In this document: positions 1-11,800 of the stretch, piece by piece
How positions within the stretch are numbered: position 1 is the first letter of the stretch
How the letters are laid out: every line of letters begins with the position of its first letter
Assembly (NCBI GenBank): GCA_002633005.1
Contig: NMRA01000038.1
Span: 147,444 to 211,443, forward strand
DNA from: Phoronis australis
Lineage: Eukaryota; Phoronida; Phoronidae
Direction of reading: 5' to 3'
DNA length: 64,000 bases
The notes under the pieces: model-generated
The model's database searches: none
Told to the model about the DNA's origin: nothing
The model's input: only the letters and a program-made list of their open reading frames with translations
Made by a program: the position numbers and the translations under genes

Positions 1-270
1 CCCCCCAACTTGGCGAATTGGCCGCCACTGACAACCAAGGTCCACCTCAGCAAAAAGTCCCGCCGGGACCGAATAAGAGAGACAAAAGTCCACAAATCCT
101 ACATGAACTCGGCGCGGGCGCCACAAATCCGCCGAATGCCTGAATCTCGACGCCCGGTTTTTTTTTTAGTCCTCGTTGATTTTTTCAGTAAAAGGTCCGC
201 ATGCCGAAAAATTCGAGCCCACCTATACTGTTTTTTGTCCGGGTGTGCGCATGAGCTTATAGCATCGGAT
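1..270. repeat. Dispersed repeat copy (truncated by window edge)
   Basis: Shares ordered blocks with 39853-40070: ccccccaaYttggcgaattgg, gacaaaagtccac, agtaaaaggtc and aaaaattc-agccc. It also resembles the 3' halves of the copies at 34335-34660 and 63043-63360 (aaggtccac ... gagaccc ... ggctgggcg-gcgcatg). GC-rich against an AT-rich background. No coding capacity seen. Confidence 0.65.
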
Positions 271-2958
271 GCCTTGCTCCTCCCATCGATCAAAGGGCGA
301 TGACAGATTGGCCGCCCCTCTTTGTCTTCTTACTTTCAAAAATTTTAAAAATTCGGCCAGTTGGCGATGATGTTCGACCTCAGTAGCAGTGCAACGGCCA
401 AGCAACACCAACCTTACTGCCTGCGCATGTGTGGTGTTCAGTTGTTCAGCATCAGTTCAGTAGTAGACTAAATGCGCAGCACAACACGTTGGAAAATTTT
501 CAACAAGACATTTTGGACGTTAAAATCATGTTACAGTATAATGAACGGTGACATTTGGTTTCTCAGTGTTGTTCAGCAATTACAAAACGGAAAGTTTTGG
601 TCCTACTGACACAGATATGTTCAAGTATGCCAGTTTCGAAAACTACTCGTGCATTTATTTGCGTACAGTTTTGTGGGTGCGCGCGTGGGCCGTGTTGGCA
701 TGTACTATTCTATTTTTTCTATTGTTTCTATAATAATTCATTTGTGCAATGTTAAGCTGTTGCCCAGATTCATTTTGTTAATTCGAATTCTAAACAGTAG
801 GCCTTTGCCATGTCACCTAAACTGCAGTATTATAGTACTACCAGTGAAAAAAAAAATAAAAACGAAAAGTTTTCCTGAAACAGTCCAATCCACTGAACGA
901 TTTTGTGTTATTTTGTGTTAACGACAGATTGCATTGTACGTACTTGCTAATTGATTGTCCCGCCCTTGGCTTTTTGATTTCACTTTCGGCTACACCTTCA
1001 AAATGTTCCGTTTTTTGACACGGCGACTTTTGCATAGTATCGCATACTATTGTAATTTCCCACGTGATATACAGTAGATCGATTTTCCTGTTCAACTAAA
1101 CAGTGGGGCGTTTCATTTTTGAGACACCCGCAATTTCTCATTTTGCTAAGAACACTCGGCTGTCGGTATGTTTTTGTGTATTGCAGAATACATTTCACCC
1201 TTGCATTTTAGCATAGACCCAGACGTCCCGCTTTTTATCCAGATGTTCTGCGTCACAGGTCCAACCTTTTGCGCGCGACACTTTCACCCGAATGGCCCAC
1301 GATCGTGAGCCTGGGGAAAAGTGTGGCCCGCAATTGCGCTCGTAATTACGACCGAGGCTTCTCTCGTGTTTTACGTGAGTAGCTGGCTTGAGTTCTTAGA
1401 TGTTTTAATGTACGCTCGTATTTTTCGCTCGTAATTTTTGCCTGTGTTTTTCGCTCTTAATTTTAAAAAGTATTCGTTAGATTTAAATACGAGTCATTAA
1501 ACTAATACGCAATTGATGTTGTTTTGTTGTACAAATGGTTTGTTATTCAATAAAGGATGAGTTATTTACCATCAACATTTAGAATTTATACTATTCTCCA
1601 TTACTCCCCGAAAACTGTGTTGGACCTATGTACTTTGCAAAGTCAAGTGTCACGTGCACGTACTGTTATGAGTAAGAGAATGAAACCTGGTCTAAATATT
1701 GAAAAAGTTTGTTAATTTCAACAAATAAAATGAAATAAAAACATTGTCAGACAACCTGCTAGATATGTACATTTAGACTTCTCACTACATGTATGTACCA
1801 AAACGGACCACTTTCAAATTCCTTGGATGGCTAGGGCAGCGAGCAAAAAATTCAGTCATTCTTCGAAATTTTTCAATATTTTGCACTTACATACTTTGTC
1901 AAAGTTTCTTATATTGCTTTCCTCTAAAATCGTATATCATTAGTTTTAATTCGGGGATACGTTTGAATCTATGTACTAGAACAATCAATTGGTACAGCAC
2001 TCTCGATTGCCTGGTTACGCAATGTTTGTTGACAGGGTTAGATTAGAGCAAGTGTCCTTGTATAAGCTCCGCCCCACTTGTCAGTCACTGAGATGGTGAG
2101 CACTCAAGCCATATGATTTTCAGAATGATTTAATTTATTTTTCTTCAGTATACTGTGCATCACGAATTAAAAATTAGGATGACATAAAAATTTAAAAAAG
2201 AGTCAAAATTAATTTTTTGTGTATCCACCTACCTTAAACGTTGATTAACCTCGCCGCGTTATCTGGTACTAGAATCCAAGATTGAAAGAAAAATGTGATG
2301 ACACAATATAAGGTTTCCTTACAACTGTCGAACTTTATAGAAACTCATTTATTTTGGAGCAATGGTGGCAAAAACAGTGAAGTTCAGACTAATGATATAA
2401 GTTTTATTTTTGGAAATATAAAAAATCACGGTCATTAATAGTTTGAAAGTTAACTTTTTTATCGGATGTTTCAGTTACTCTTGAGAAAAGTTTTGTCATT
2501 TTCTGAAAATTTCCGCAGATTATCAAAATATGCACAGTCAATTGAACGGTTCTTTAATTCAACGAAATTGAATGCTTCAGGGAAAGCATTTCAAAATTCA
2601 GTAACTCTACATTTGCATCCCTGGTTGTTCAATTCAGAGAAATTATCTTTTCGCACTTTTGGAAGAATGGTTTCGTTAAACAATGGGATTTTTATTTAAT
2701 TAATTTATTTGATAACAAATAATTACTTAGGGAAAATACATGGATACCGTGACATCAAAAAAATAATAATAAATTATTACGAGATGACACCAAACAGTTG
2801 AAATATTTTCCCAAATGATTGTGGTCGATTGCAAATATAAAACTGTAAATGAAACATTAGACTCTTGAAATCAATGCGAAAGTTACCATCATATGAGAAC
2901 AATTTGCCGTTGCTATTTTGCATTATGCACTTTAGACGGTATACCTGTTGTATACATA
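271..2958. other. Intergenic, no gene seen
   Basis: AT-rich sequence with only short chance frames. A stretch near 1336-1465 repeats cgctcgtaatt-type motifs similar to those at 27845-28080, so it may be another degraded foldback copy. Nothing else recognised. Confidence 0.5.
2691..2708 (-). terminator. Possible polyadenylation signals of the unknown gene
   Basis: Two AATAAA sequences on the minus strand within 18 bases, about 315 bases past the stop at 3020. They would give a 3' UTR of ordinary length. Confidence 0.3.
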
Positions 2959-3000
2959 TAGAGAGAGAGGAGGGAGGGAGAGGGAGAGATAGAGAGAGAT
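2959..3000. repeat. GA-rich microsatellite
   Basis: Uninterrupted purine run made of GA and GGGA units, just beyond the 3' end of the unknown gene. Confidence 0.85.
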
Positions 3001-3019
3001 TTCTATCAACATGTCCAGT

Positions 3020-3834
3020 TTACGTATCTGTTTTATTGTTCTCTTTTCTGCTATACTTTTTAACAGAATCGGCGTATTCCTTCTTTCCCTTGTATTTCAC
3101 GGATGCTTCTCGAATCCTACTTGTAGACGTTCCCCGACATAAACGATGTATTCTAGCTGCTACTTCGGCTTCTGAGAGTTTTTGAGTTTTTGAACCGATC
3201 TCTTCATGTAAATTCCCGTTGCATTTTTTAACGTGTGAGGTGGTATTGTTAGAATCGTCACTTGCATTGTTTGCTGTGTTCTCCGAGGGTTCATCTTTGA
3301 CTTCGTTTTCAGTCGTCTCATTGGGTTCTTTAAATGTCACAACCATGCGGTTTGCTGAGGAATCCTTTTCCGAGCCTTGGGGCTGACTGGCTGAGCCATC
3401 TCTCAGACTGGTCGACCTTCTAGACTGAGGCGCACTTTTCACCGATGTTACTTTCGACCGCGTCGAAAACGTATGGCAAGTTGACAGTCGTTTGATAATG
3501 CTGTCTAAATTTTCTTTGCTCACAACTCTGAAGGCAGGAACTTTGTAATAATAATCATTTCTCTGACTGTAGGCCTCTCTTAACTTGCGAGAGCCGTGAG
3601 ACGCCTTGCACTTTGACCAAGATTTCGGATAAGTCGAAAGAGTATGCGTTTCATACAACATATCGGTGGCGTGAATGTGATGTGTCCCGGGACGCGTATA
3701 ACACAGATACACATCGTCGTTATCCTCAAACAAAGGTGGATCTTTATATTTTGTCTCCAATGGCGGGTTGGAAAATTCGTCCTGCTGACTTTCATCATCT
3801 TCAGGAACATGCTCTCCGCCTAGTTTCAACATGT
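3020..3834 (-). CDS. Unknown gene, last exon (271 codons)
   Basis: The longest open frame in the window and clearly coding in composition: acidic start GGEHVPEDDESQQDEF, middle DVYLCYTRPGTHHIHATDML, two S-x3-(L/V)-x3-I-x-R-L motifs, basic tail KYKGKKEYADSVKKYSRKE. A minus-strand stop just upstream of the acceptor shows the frame begins by splicing or at ATG 3832. Confidence 0.72.
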
Positions 3835-4831
3835 CTATTCACGTCAGTAACTGTAAGCTGCATTCAAGTTATACCTTTTAAGTATATCTGTTCAGATATA
3901 GATTACTTTCACTTCAAGGACGTTAACCCATGCACAACCCCGTCTGGCAGATAAATCAATAATCGTCGATGAGACAAATCTAACTCACATTCTCCTGGTT
4001 GTTCGATAGGTAGCCAGGTTGCGAGGGAACTCTGTTGAGCGTCGAAACTCCTTTCACATTCCACAATAGCTCTTTTCCAACGTTTACGCTTCAGTAGTGA
4101 GTGTTATTCAATAGTATGTTCAGTTAAAACATGAAAGCCCGTATGACCCTCTTATCGATGTCTTTATATCACGAAGAAAATGAGAACTGAGCAAATAAAA
4201 TTTATCAACAGAATACGTTGTTTCACTCCATTCATAAAACGTAAACGTGTAATGATTATATCTGTGCACCAGCAAGGACGGACATTATGATAATTTCCTT
4301 GAGAACCGATTACTTAGCTCTTTTTGCAACGCAGATGAACGGAACACCAAGTCCAAGACAAAGATTTTGTATTTACGTGTACCTATCCGTGTCAAGATGC
4401 CGTTCGTTAGCGGAACTGCGATAGCGTTTGCTGCATGGGTCTCGATTAAATACGTGCCGTGTTGTCAGCACACATTTTCACCATATAAAGCCGTGGTGCA
4501 GCTTTCCGTTAGCGTTCCACTGATAACTATTCACAATTCCGACTTTTTCATTCACTTCTTTACTGGGTATTCGCTTGTGATCCGGAGGCTGCGTAGGTTT
4601 ACACCGTGACAGTTTCTCGGACAGACGCACTTGCTTTTCATACGAATGCCTCTGCGTTCCTATATAAGTGCGCTGAAAGCCGCTTACGAGTTGTGATTCG
4701 TAGCTGTTCTGAGACCCAGACGTTCCTGTACGCGTACTTGTTTCCGTTGACGCGATGGAAGGTGGTCCTGTTTGCAACTTCTTCTGAAATTTTTTTGTTC
4801 GGTTCCCGGATATCTTTTCCCCAGAAGCCAT
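3020..4831 (-). CDS. Unrecognised three-exon gene, 396 aa
   Basis: I do not recognise the protein. Exons 4831-4556, 4088-3989 and 3834-3020 (minus) join in one frame: donor GAA|GTGAAT, acceptor actactgaag, donor GAAT|GTGAGT, acceptor gtgaatag, stop TAA at 3022-3020. The ATG is in good context (ctccATGG). Residues 1-92 are Ser/Thr/Lys-rich; exon 2 adds a basic helix RKRWKRAIVECERSF and a WLPIEQPGEY stretch; exon 3 begins with an acidic Glu/Asp segment, then YYYKVPAFRVV and a basic C-terminal tail. Two 12-residue segments share the pattern S-x3-(L/V)-x3-I-x-R-L: SKENLDSIIKRL (about 231-242) and SEAEVAARIHRL (about 346-357), each followed by Thr/Ser-Arg residues. No signal peptide or membrane segment. 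The exon 1 donor is weak; GGAATT|GTGAAT a few codons later would also fit the phase. Confidence 0.62.
3989..4088 (-). CDS. Unknown gene, exon 2 (100 nt)
   Basis: Good donor GAAT|GTGAGT in phase 1, which fits the next exon. The frame reads RKRWKRAIVECERSFDAQQS and continues to PGEY. The acceptor (actactgaag) has a weak pyrimidine tract. Phase closure on both sides is the main support. Confidence 0.5.
4556..4831 (-). CDS. Unknown gene, exon 1
   Basis: 92 codons from ATG at 4831. MASGEKISGNRTKKFQKKLQ then Ser/Thr-rich sequence and YESQLVSGFQRTYIGTQR. Donor GAA|GTGAAT is only fair; the frame stays open to 4478 if it is not used. Confidence 0.55.
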
Positions 4832-5103
4832 GGAGATACTGTTGCTAACTACTAGATGATTGTAACTTTGTGCTTATCTACAGACCTCACAACGCTATCA
4901 TGCGATAAACAACAGAAGCCACGCTATATTCACCTTGTGATAAATGTTATTTGAAGAAACATCGGCAATAAAATACGTATTATTTCGGGTGTTTGTTTTT
5001 ACGGATAAATGATTTGGTTTCGTGTTTGAATTGGGGCCAGAACAATCTATTTTATCAGCCACTGACTTAATCTGCTATTACAACCACCTCGACAGTGTTT
5101 TTG

Positions 5104-5510
5104 CTGTGCGTAAACTTGGAATCCTGGTTTATCTTAAGATCGCGTATGCGTGAACTTGGAATTGAATATAGATTAAGAAAATCGTGTGATTTTTAATTCA
5201 GTGTAAATATTTTTAGTAATTATTGGCCTCTCGTCTACACGATTTATCCTTTACCGTATCTTCATACAAAATCGGAGGAATGTGTGAATAGTTAAATCAA
5301 TTTATTATTGTTTGGTTAACAAGATCGCCAATAATTGAAAAAAGGTTGGTTAAAATTTAAATTATTTTATTAACATGTAATTTAATTTAGTGCAATGCTG
5401 AACGTGAACGTGATTATTTGAGTGAACTTGTCAAGTTTCGTAGTGTATTAATTTCCAAGTTCACGCATACGCGACCTTGAGATTACGCAGGATTCCAAGT
5501 TCACGCACAG
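5104..5510. mobile_element. Foldback (MITE-like) element with 65-bp inverted arms
   Basis: The left arm from 5104 (ctgtgcgtaaacttggaat ...) is matched by the reverse complement of 5446-5510 at roughly 57 of 65 positions. Inside each arm the gcgtRaacttggaat motif occurs twice, about 46 bases apart. The 280-bp centre is AT-rich and non-coding. No target site duplication could be settled by eye. Confidence 0.8.
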
Positions 5511-7279
5511 TACTTCACACACAATAACTATAAGACAGTGTTACAGGAACCACATAACGATTTTTGAAAGGATGACTTTCTTTCATATGTCTTATGTACA
5601 GGGCGATATTCACTTGCCATCAATTTGCTTAGAGAGGAAAAGCAATATGAATGAACAAAACGAACGCAAATTAATGCGGGCATCTACCTATAGACGGGGT
5701 TACGGCCTGTGCCTATACATTACCGGTAACCTCAGGTGCATATATGGAAACATTTGAGCGAAACATTTGACAGCAAGACACAGGTTTGGACTAGTGAATA
5801 CGCGCCGACACAAAATTGCCAGTTTAGGTAATGATGGCTTTTTAATCCACAAAGACATACACAAAACTTAATAGTTTATTGTAGAATGTTCATGACAGTT
5901 CGTAATATGAAGTTAAAATTGGATACCTTCGCTACCACGGGTCATTGCTTTGATAATATGTTAAAATACAAGTGGTGAACCCATGAAATCATATATCTTT
6001 CAAATCCTTTATGATCACGGAAACGTACCACACGCACGAGAATAATGCCTTACTGTTTGCAGTCACAGGGATTGTGTTTACGATTTTTCGAAGTTCAGCT
6101 CAGGGCAGGGCAAGTCGTGGCCACCATATACTGACAAATATCCCAGGAACCTTTAAAATTCTATCACAATATTGTATTAGGTACATGTACAACCGAGTGT
6201 CCGGAAAAATTAGCAAGGCCTATTTAGACCAAAAACCCAGTCGTCAAAAATAAATAAGAAATGACCAAGTTAGCGACAAAATCACTATGACCACAGTGGC
6301 ATTAATTACACTGGAAAAGTGCCAAGATGGCCTAAAATTAGAAAACCGCCCTTTTCATAACAGTTCTGGGGCTCAGTTTCACGACACTTTCTGATCAAAA
6401 TCGGACCAACTTAAGATCAGAATTTCTAAGCCCACGAAATTTCTTAATTCCAAAATTGAGACCGAAATCAAGCTAAGACACCACTGCAAACTGTTGAGGA
6501 ACAAATTTCGTTGACATTTTTTGCAATCTAAAGTCCCTAAACAATACCAAATTGAAGATCGTCTGCTTTCGAATAGAGAACCCGCAAACACCCGACAATG
6601 CAGTGCGACTCACGGCACACGAGAGCGTAGTTTGTGTGCTCGCCTATGTCAAACACTGACTGAATTACTATCTAAGCCAAGGCCCAAGACAAAAATCCCA
6701 CTTCTGTCCATTAAAAGGTCATTTTTTAAATTTCTCCGGTCTTACCTTAAACAAATCTTAGTCTTAAATCTTAAATCAACTTTCATGAACAGGAGTACAG
6801 CTAGATATCTGTTCAAGAATGACAGCCTGACGCATGGCTATATATAGAATGTCATTTATTACTAATATAGCCTACAGCGTGATGCATGGCTATACATACA
6901 ATGTCATTTTTTACTAATATAGCCTACATGTATGTCTTTTATCCAACAGGACATTGATAGTTAAGTAGGTAGCCAGTTCACACTTAGATACATGTAATTC
7001 GCACAAATATAAGATTTCCATATTTCTGTTTCACAGCATAAATAATGACAGGAATACACTAACTAGAAGCCCATAACACAAGGCATCTCAATCCTTCATA
7101 TCTTCTTCACACAACCAGGTGAAGACAGCCATCGATTTCACAAAGGTTATTACAAATATAAATCTAAAATTCTACTTTGTAATAATGGTGCAGTTTAGCA
7201 TGAGATATCACAGAAAAGCACTTGAAAAGCTTTTGATTTCCATGTAGCAAGTAGGTCATTACAAAATAAAAAATAAGCT
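5511..7279. other. Intergenic, between the unknown gene and the HACE1 3' end
   Basis: Only short frames without family resemblance. Contains the 52-bp tandem duplication at 6832-6928. The part nearest 7280 may still be HACE1 3' UTR. Confidence 0.5.
6832..6928. repeat. 52-bp tandem duplication
   Basis: Two diverged copies of a unit starting gcatggctata and ending tagcctaca, offset by 52 bases. Confidence 0.8.
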
Positions 7280-7285
7280 TTTATT
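7280..7285 (-). terminator. Possible HACE1 polyadenylation signal
   Basis: AATAAA on the minus strand about 450 bases past the HACE1 stop codon. The bases between would be 3' UTR. Another candidate lies near 6855; sequence alone does not decide between them. Confidence 0.3.
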
Positions 7286-7734
7286 ATTCTCTTCATGTAT
7301 AAGACAAGTATTATCATACTTTTAAGAATGTTTTGGTTCAATGCGTAGTTGTCAGCAAACTGTTCTGAGTACAAGCCAAATGTTTTCAGACAAAATGTCA
7401 TGGGATTTCCGGTAATGGGCGGCTGGGTGGAGGTCAGAGGTCAGATTGCGTCATCACAGAAGTCTTTCCTTGTGACCAAGAATAGGCAGGAATTAGGAGG
7501 AAAGTGAATAAGGAGGCTCAGACATTCTGCAATTAGAATTTTCCCGCCAAAGAAGTTATTGATAGTAATTTTTGCTCTTAACAGAATCACAGAGTGCTCA
7601 AGATGGGAGGATAGTATTTTGTCTGATAACTTTTGTACTGTAATTTTGTCAAGATATAACACAAAAAAGACAACAGATATTGAACCCTGTCTCTGTTGTT
7701 TCCATCACAGGTCAGTCCTGACAATGATCACACC

Positions 7735-7837
7735 TTAGGCCAATCCATATCCGTGACCTCCACAAGACAGCGCCACCTTAAGGCGATCTTGGAGTACTTC
7801 TTTATTAGGATATTCTGGCAGGCGCAACAGATTAATA
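7735..7837 (-). CDS. HACE1: HACE1 exon 17 (catalytic Cys905 and stop)
   Basis: The first T completes Cys905; then [32 protein letters not shown] and TAA at 7737-7735. The C-terminus matches the vertebrate tail (INMLKLPEYPSKEILKDRL ... GSYGYTMA). Acceptor ttatttttcag before 7837. Confidence 0.96.
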
Positions 7838-8840
7838 CTGAAAAATAAAATCCAAGGTCTAACTCATATTCTCCACTGCACAATTATTACACCAGTCCTA
7901 AATTTTTATTGATGCAATTCCTACTAATACATTGTTCAAGTGCCAACAAATGCTAACAAGAATAAAGTGCATCTCCTAGTAAACCGGTTACAAACCTTTG
8001 TGAGTCCTAAACTCCACGCCACTTGTTAGATTCGACTCCAAAATGAACATTTAAATTCATTTAATAGCCACATGTTTTCATCTAGAGTTCTAGACGGTGG
8101 GAGATGAGCAAGTATAGTTTACTTGAATGGCCTAAAGGGGGCCTCTCAGACAAATGCACTTCACTAGTCAGTACACTGATACCAGACACCAAAAATGCTG
8201 CTTGATTTTGGCGCCTTTCACATGACCATGTACTTAAACCACACAATCTTTGGTTAGAGGAGCGCCACACGTAGAGAGAATAAACTTACCATGTTCCAGC
8301 AGAGGGCAGTACACCAGAATGGTACTCGGTGTGAGAGACGGTAAACTTCTGTAGACCACTTCCACCGGATAGATGGGCAAACCCTCCGTGTGGCACTCGT
8401 GAGCTGCAAGGACGAAAATATTTCAACTCAAGTTTCATTAATATGATAATATATAATTAAAATATTGAAGCAGTGACACCTGTATTTCAGGATCATAATC
8501 ACTTCCACGACAAAGGTCGTGAATTTAAAAATGACAATGCCAAGATCCTACACAGAGAAAAAATGGTTTCAAAGCAGTGTTCAGTAAGCTTTGTTCAGAT
8601 TCAAATTACTCTATTCTTTAACTTAACAAACTAGATAGAGTTCGATTCAAAATGTTGTCTGCTTGGTATGAGAGTTTACGCGAGGGTGTTAACCAGACGA
8701 GATCTCGAGAGAAAGAAAGAGAGGGCAGTTCTTACCAATCTTCAGTACCACCTTCCCTTTGAGGGAGGCGTGATGCCTCCGAGGTTCTAGGAGTTTAATT
8801 ATGTGAGTATTGTATAGCATACCAGATTTAATTTGAGTAC

Positions 8841-8872
<32 letters not shown>

Positions 8873-11800
8873 TGATGATAATATTAAAATAGTAATAATA
8901 GTACTCAAATGTGTATTTCCGGATCCCTATTCTTATATTACATGTATAATGATCCTGAAATACACATGGAACTGTTTCAATATATGTTATAGTTGATGTA
9001 TTGAAGTAGTGATACAATCATGTACTTCAGTATCATTATTAAGTAGATACAGCAGCAGACGTAAAAATAATGACACTAGGGGTCACCACAGCAGTTGACC
9101 TGACTGAAAATTCACACCAGAAGTAACACTCTGCTAACAGCGTCCGACAAAAGCCAAGTTTTTAATGCATTTTTACTTTTTCCACTCGTATTTTTTACCA
9201 TTTCCACTAGCAATTCAGAGATCATCATAACGCAGTTTGTCTAAACATTGAAAACTATGGTACACAACATAAAAAGATAGAGCACTTATTTTGTAGTTCT
9301 ACTTAATAAATCTTTCAAGAAATAATAGATTTTCACTTGCCACCACATCACGTCTTACTTTGGTGACATTTTAACAGTAAAGCCAAATCTTGAAACACTA
9401 CAACACCGTCTCTGAAACTGTGCTGAATTCCTTACACTTCCCACAGTACAACAGTGCCCTTTCTTATTCAACAGTATTTACCCACAATGCTAGGCATCTG
9501 TAGGGCACTTACTAACACACTAATAACTATTTTATAGCTTGATAATTGTGGCATTCTTCATTCTAATGCCAGTAAAGTTTTACTGCCAGTTTCAAGTACA
9601 CTGCAATCAAAACACTAAAAAATTGAAAACCTGGGTATAGGACTCGAAATAATCTTTCATGTCCATCTATGCTCAGAACATTTAACCATTTGAAATGAAA
9701 AACTAGGTCAATGCAATTTTCCATTTCCAGAAAAGGGGACAGCTGATCACAGGATGTGATTCTTACCAACATTGCACAACTGCTAATTTAAAATAAGTAC
9801 CACAACTACTCACCTTCCTGTGACAAACTGCAGTACCATAGTACGGTCTTGTTCGGAGAGTTCCTCAACCACCTCCCAAAACCATTTGATGACAGGAGAA
9901 TCAGAAGTGTAGCCCAGGTACTCTGTGTTTACCTTCCAGTCGTCCATATCAATGTGAGGCATGCCTGATAGCAGCAGCTCCTGCGAAAACAACGACTATG
10001 AGACACATACCACGCATGGTAGGTTGCTCGAGGAGAGCACACAGACCTGAGAATGATCAGAAGACTGACTAACAGAAATTTATGCTATGGAGGATGGAGG
10101 TAAGCAGGGATCATTTTATAAAAACATTGACATGGGTTTAATTAAATATTGTGGAATTTGAACGCATGACCTTGAGAACAGGAGGCAGACACTCAACCCA
10201 CCAGGCCACACTGATTTGTTTTGAAAACAGAATGTTAAACTAGCACATACCAACTCGTATTCATCAAACATCTGTACAAGTGACTGGGGTACAAACATAT
10301 GGAATCCGACCAGGAAACTGTCAATTTGAGGCTGGATAGCTCTGGTCATGCGCAGTTCAGTGACCAACTGGACATACTCCTCCTGGAAATACGACAAAGG
10401 TCAGTTTGGTGAATATTTTCATTCAATAATTTGACAGCAGCCCCTCCTGCTGACAAAATTAACAAGCAGACTACCACGAGACAAGTTAGAACAGCCTTGA
10501 AAATTCTGCCATAGTAATCATCAGTTTTCTTTATGTCTCTTGGTCGTCTGCTCTAGTGTTGCGAAGCAAATAACTGTCAAAGATACAGAGAGCTCAAGTG
10601 AACATCATTGAAAATTATTAATCGTGAACATTGTTGTGTGTTCAACAAATTTTATCAATAAGAGAATAAGTCAGAAGGCTCTGCACGATGAATGTATACA
10701 TGTAGCTACATTCAAGGTTTCTTTGCTAACAATACCAAGTTATCAAAAGACTTTTGACCTGACGAGAACCATTATAGTGATAGTGCTGTAATAGTAATTT
10801 TTCATTAATAGCTGTCATTTTGATGATTATGATACGGATGTTTGGTGGTGACGTGTCTGCCACTATTGACACAATTTGGAGCCGCAAATAGGAAATGAAA
10901 GGCACAATCACATCACATTTTCAAAAATTCCTCAGGGCTTGGATTGCTACCCATTCAGGTAATCACAGGGACATTTTAGCACTAAAAAACTTTTAAGCAT
11001 ATTATGTGTTTGTCGCACTCCAACAATGGTTGCATTTTTTGTATGGTCGCATGGAGTTGAGAACGATTAAGATTTTACCAAATCCATAAATTATTTTCAA
11101 AATGCTTACAACGCTACGTAAAGCTGGCCTAAGTAGTATTTCTGATTTTAATTTTGGCATTTCACTTTAATTTTACTGGGTCCAGAATGTCAGAATGGTA
11201 AATTGATTACTTTATTCAGTTTTTAACAAACTGTAACACACGAAAATCTTTTCACAACGGAAGAACAGCACTTTTCAAACAGATCACATCACAAGCAAGT
11301 TTCAAACCCTGCAGGCAGCAACAGTAGTGAGACAAACCTTGTTCTGTTCCGTGACAGAAATGTCAGTGCCCCCTGGTCTGAGTTCTACTTCCTCCATCAT
11401 GCCGAAAACATCAGTTTCGATAGCAAAGGTCAAGTCAAGGCCAAGGTCAGATATGTCATGGTCCAGAATCCACTGCAAAAATTTTTTATAACTATCTGAG
11501 GTCCGTTTCATGAAAAGTGTCTTAAGACAGAAATCTGGCTACCACTTCACAATTGCTGAATATGGAGGGTTCAGCCAAGTTATCATGACAGCATAACAGC
11601 GAGGAAATAATTTATTCAAATTATATATGATTTAATCACTAGTTAGAAGTTACGAGTGTAAAGTTTACTGTGTGCGAATATTTGGATATGGACAACTTTA
11701 CCGAGTCGAGTATAAAAGGAAGACACCAAACGACATCGTGACTATAACTGGAAGTGTATTGAATATAGGTCAATGCTTAAGACAATATAAAGAGTCGCTT

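Noticed and set aside
8799-9017. Minus-strand frame with a run of Ile
   Set aside because: Generated by the AAT microsatellite in a HACE1 intron.
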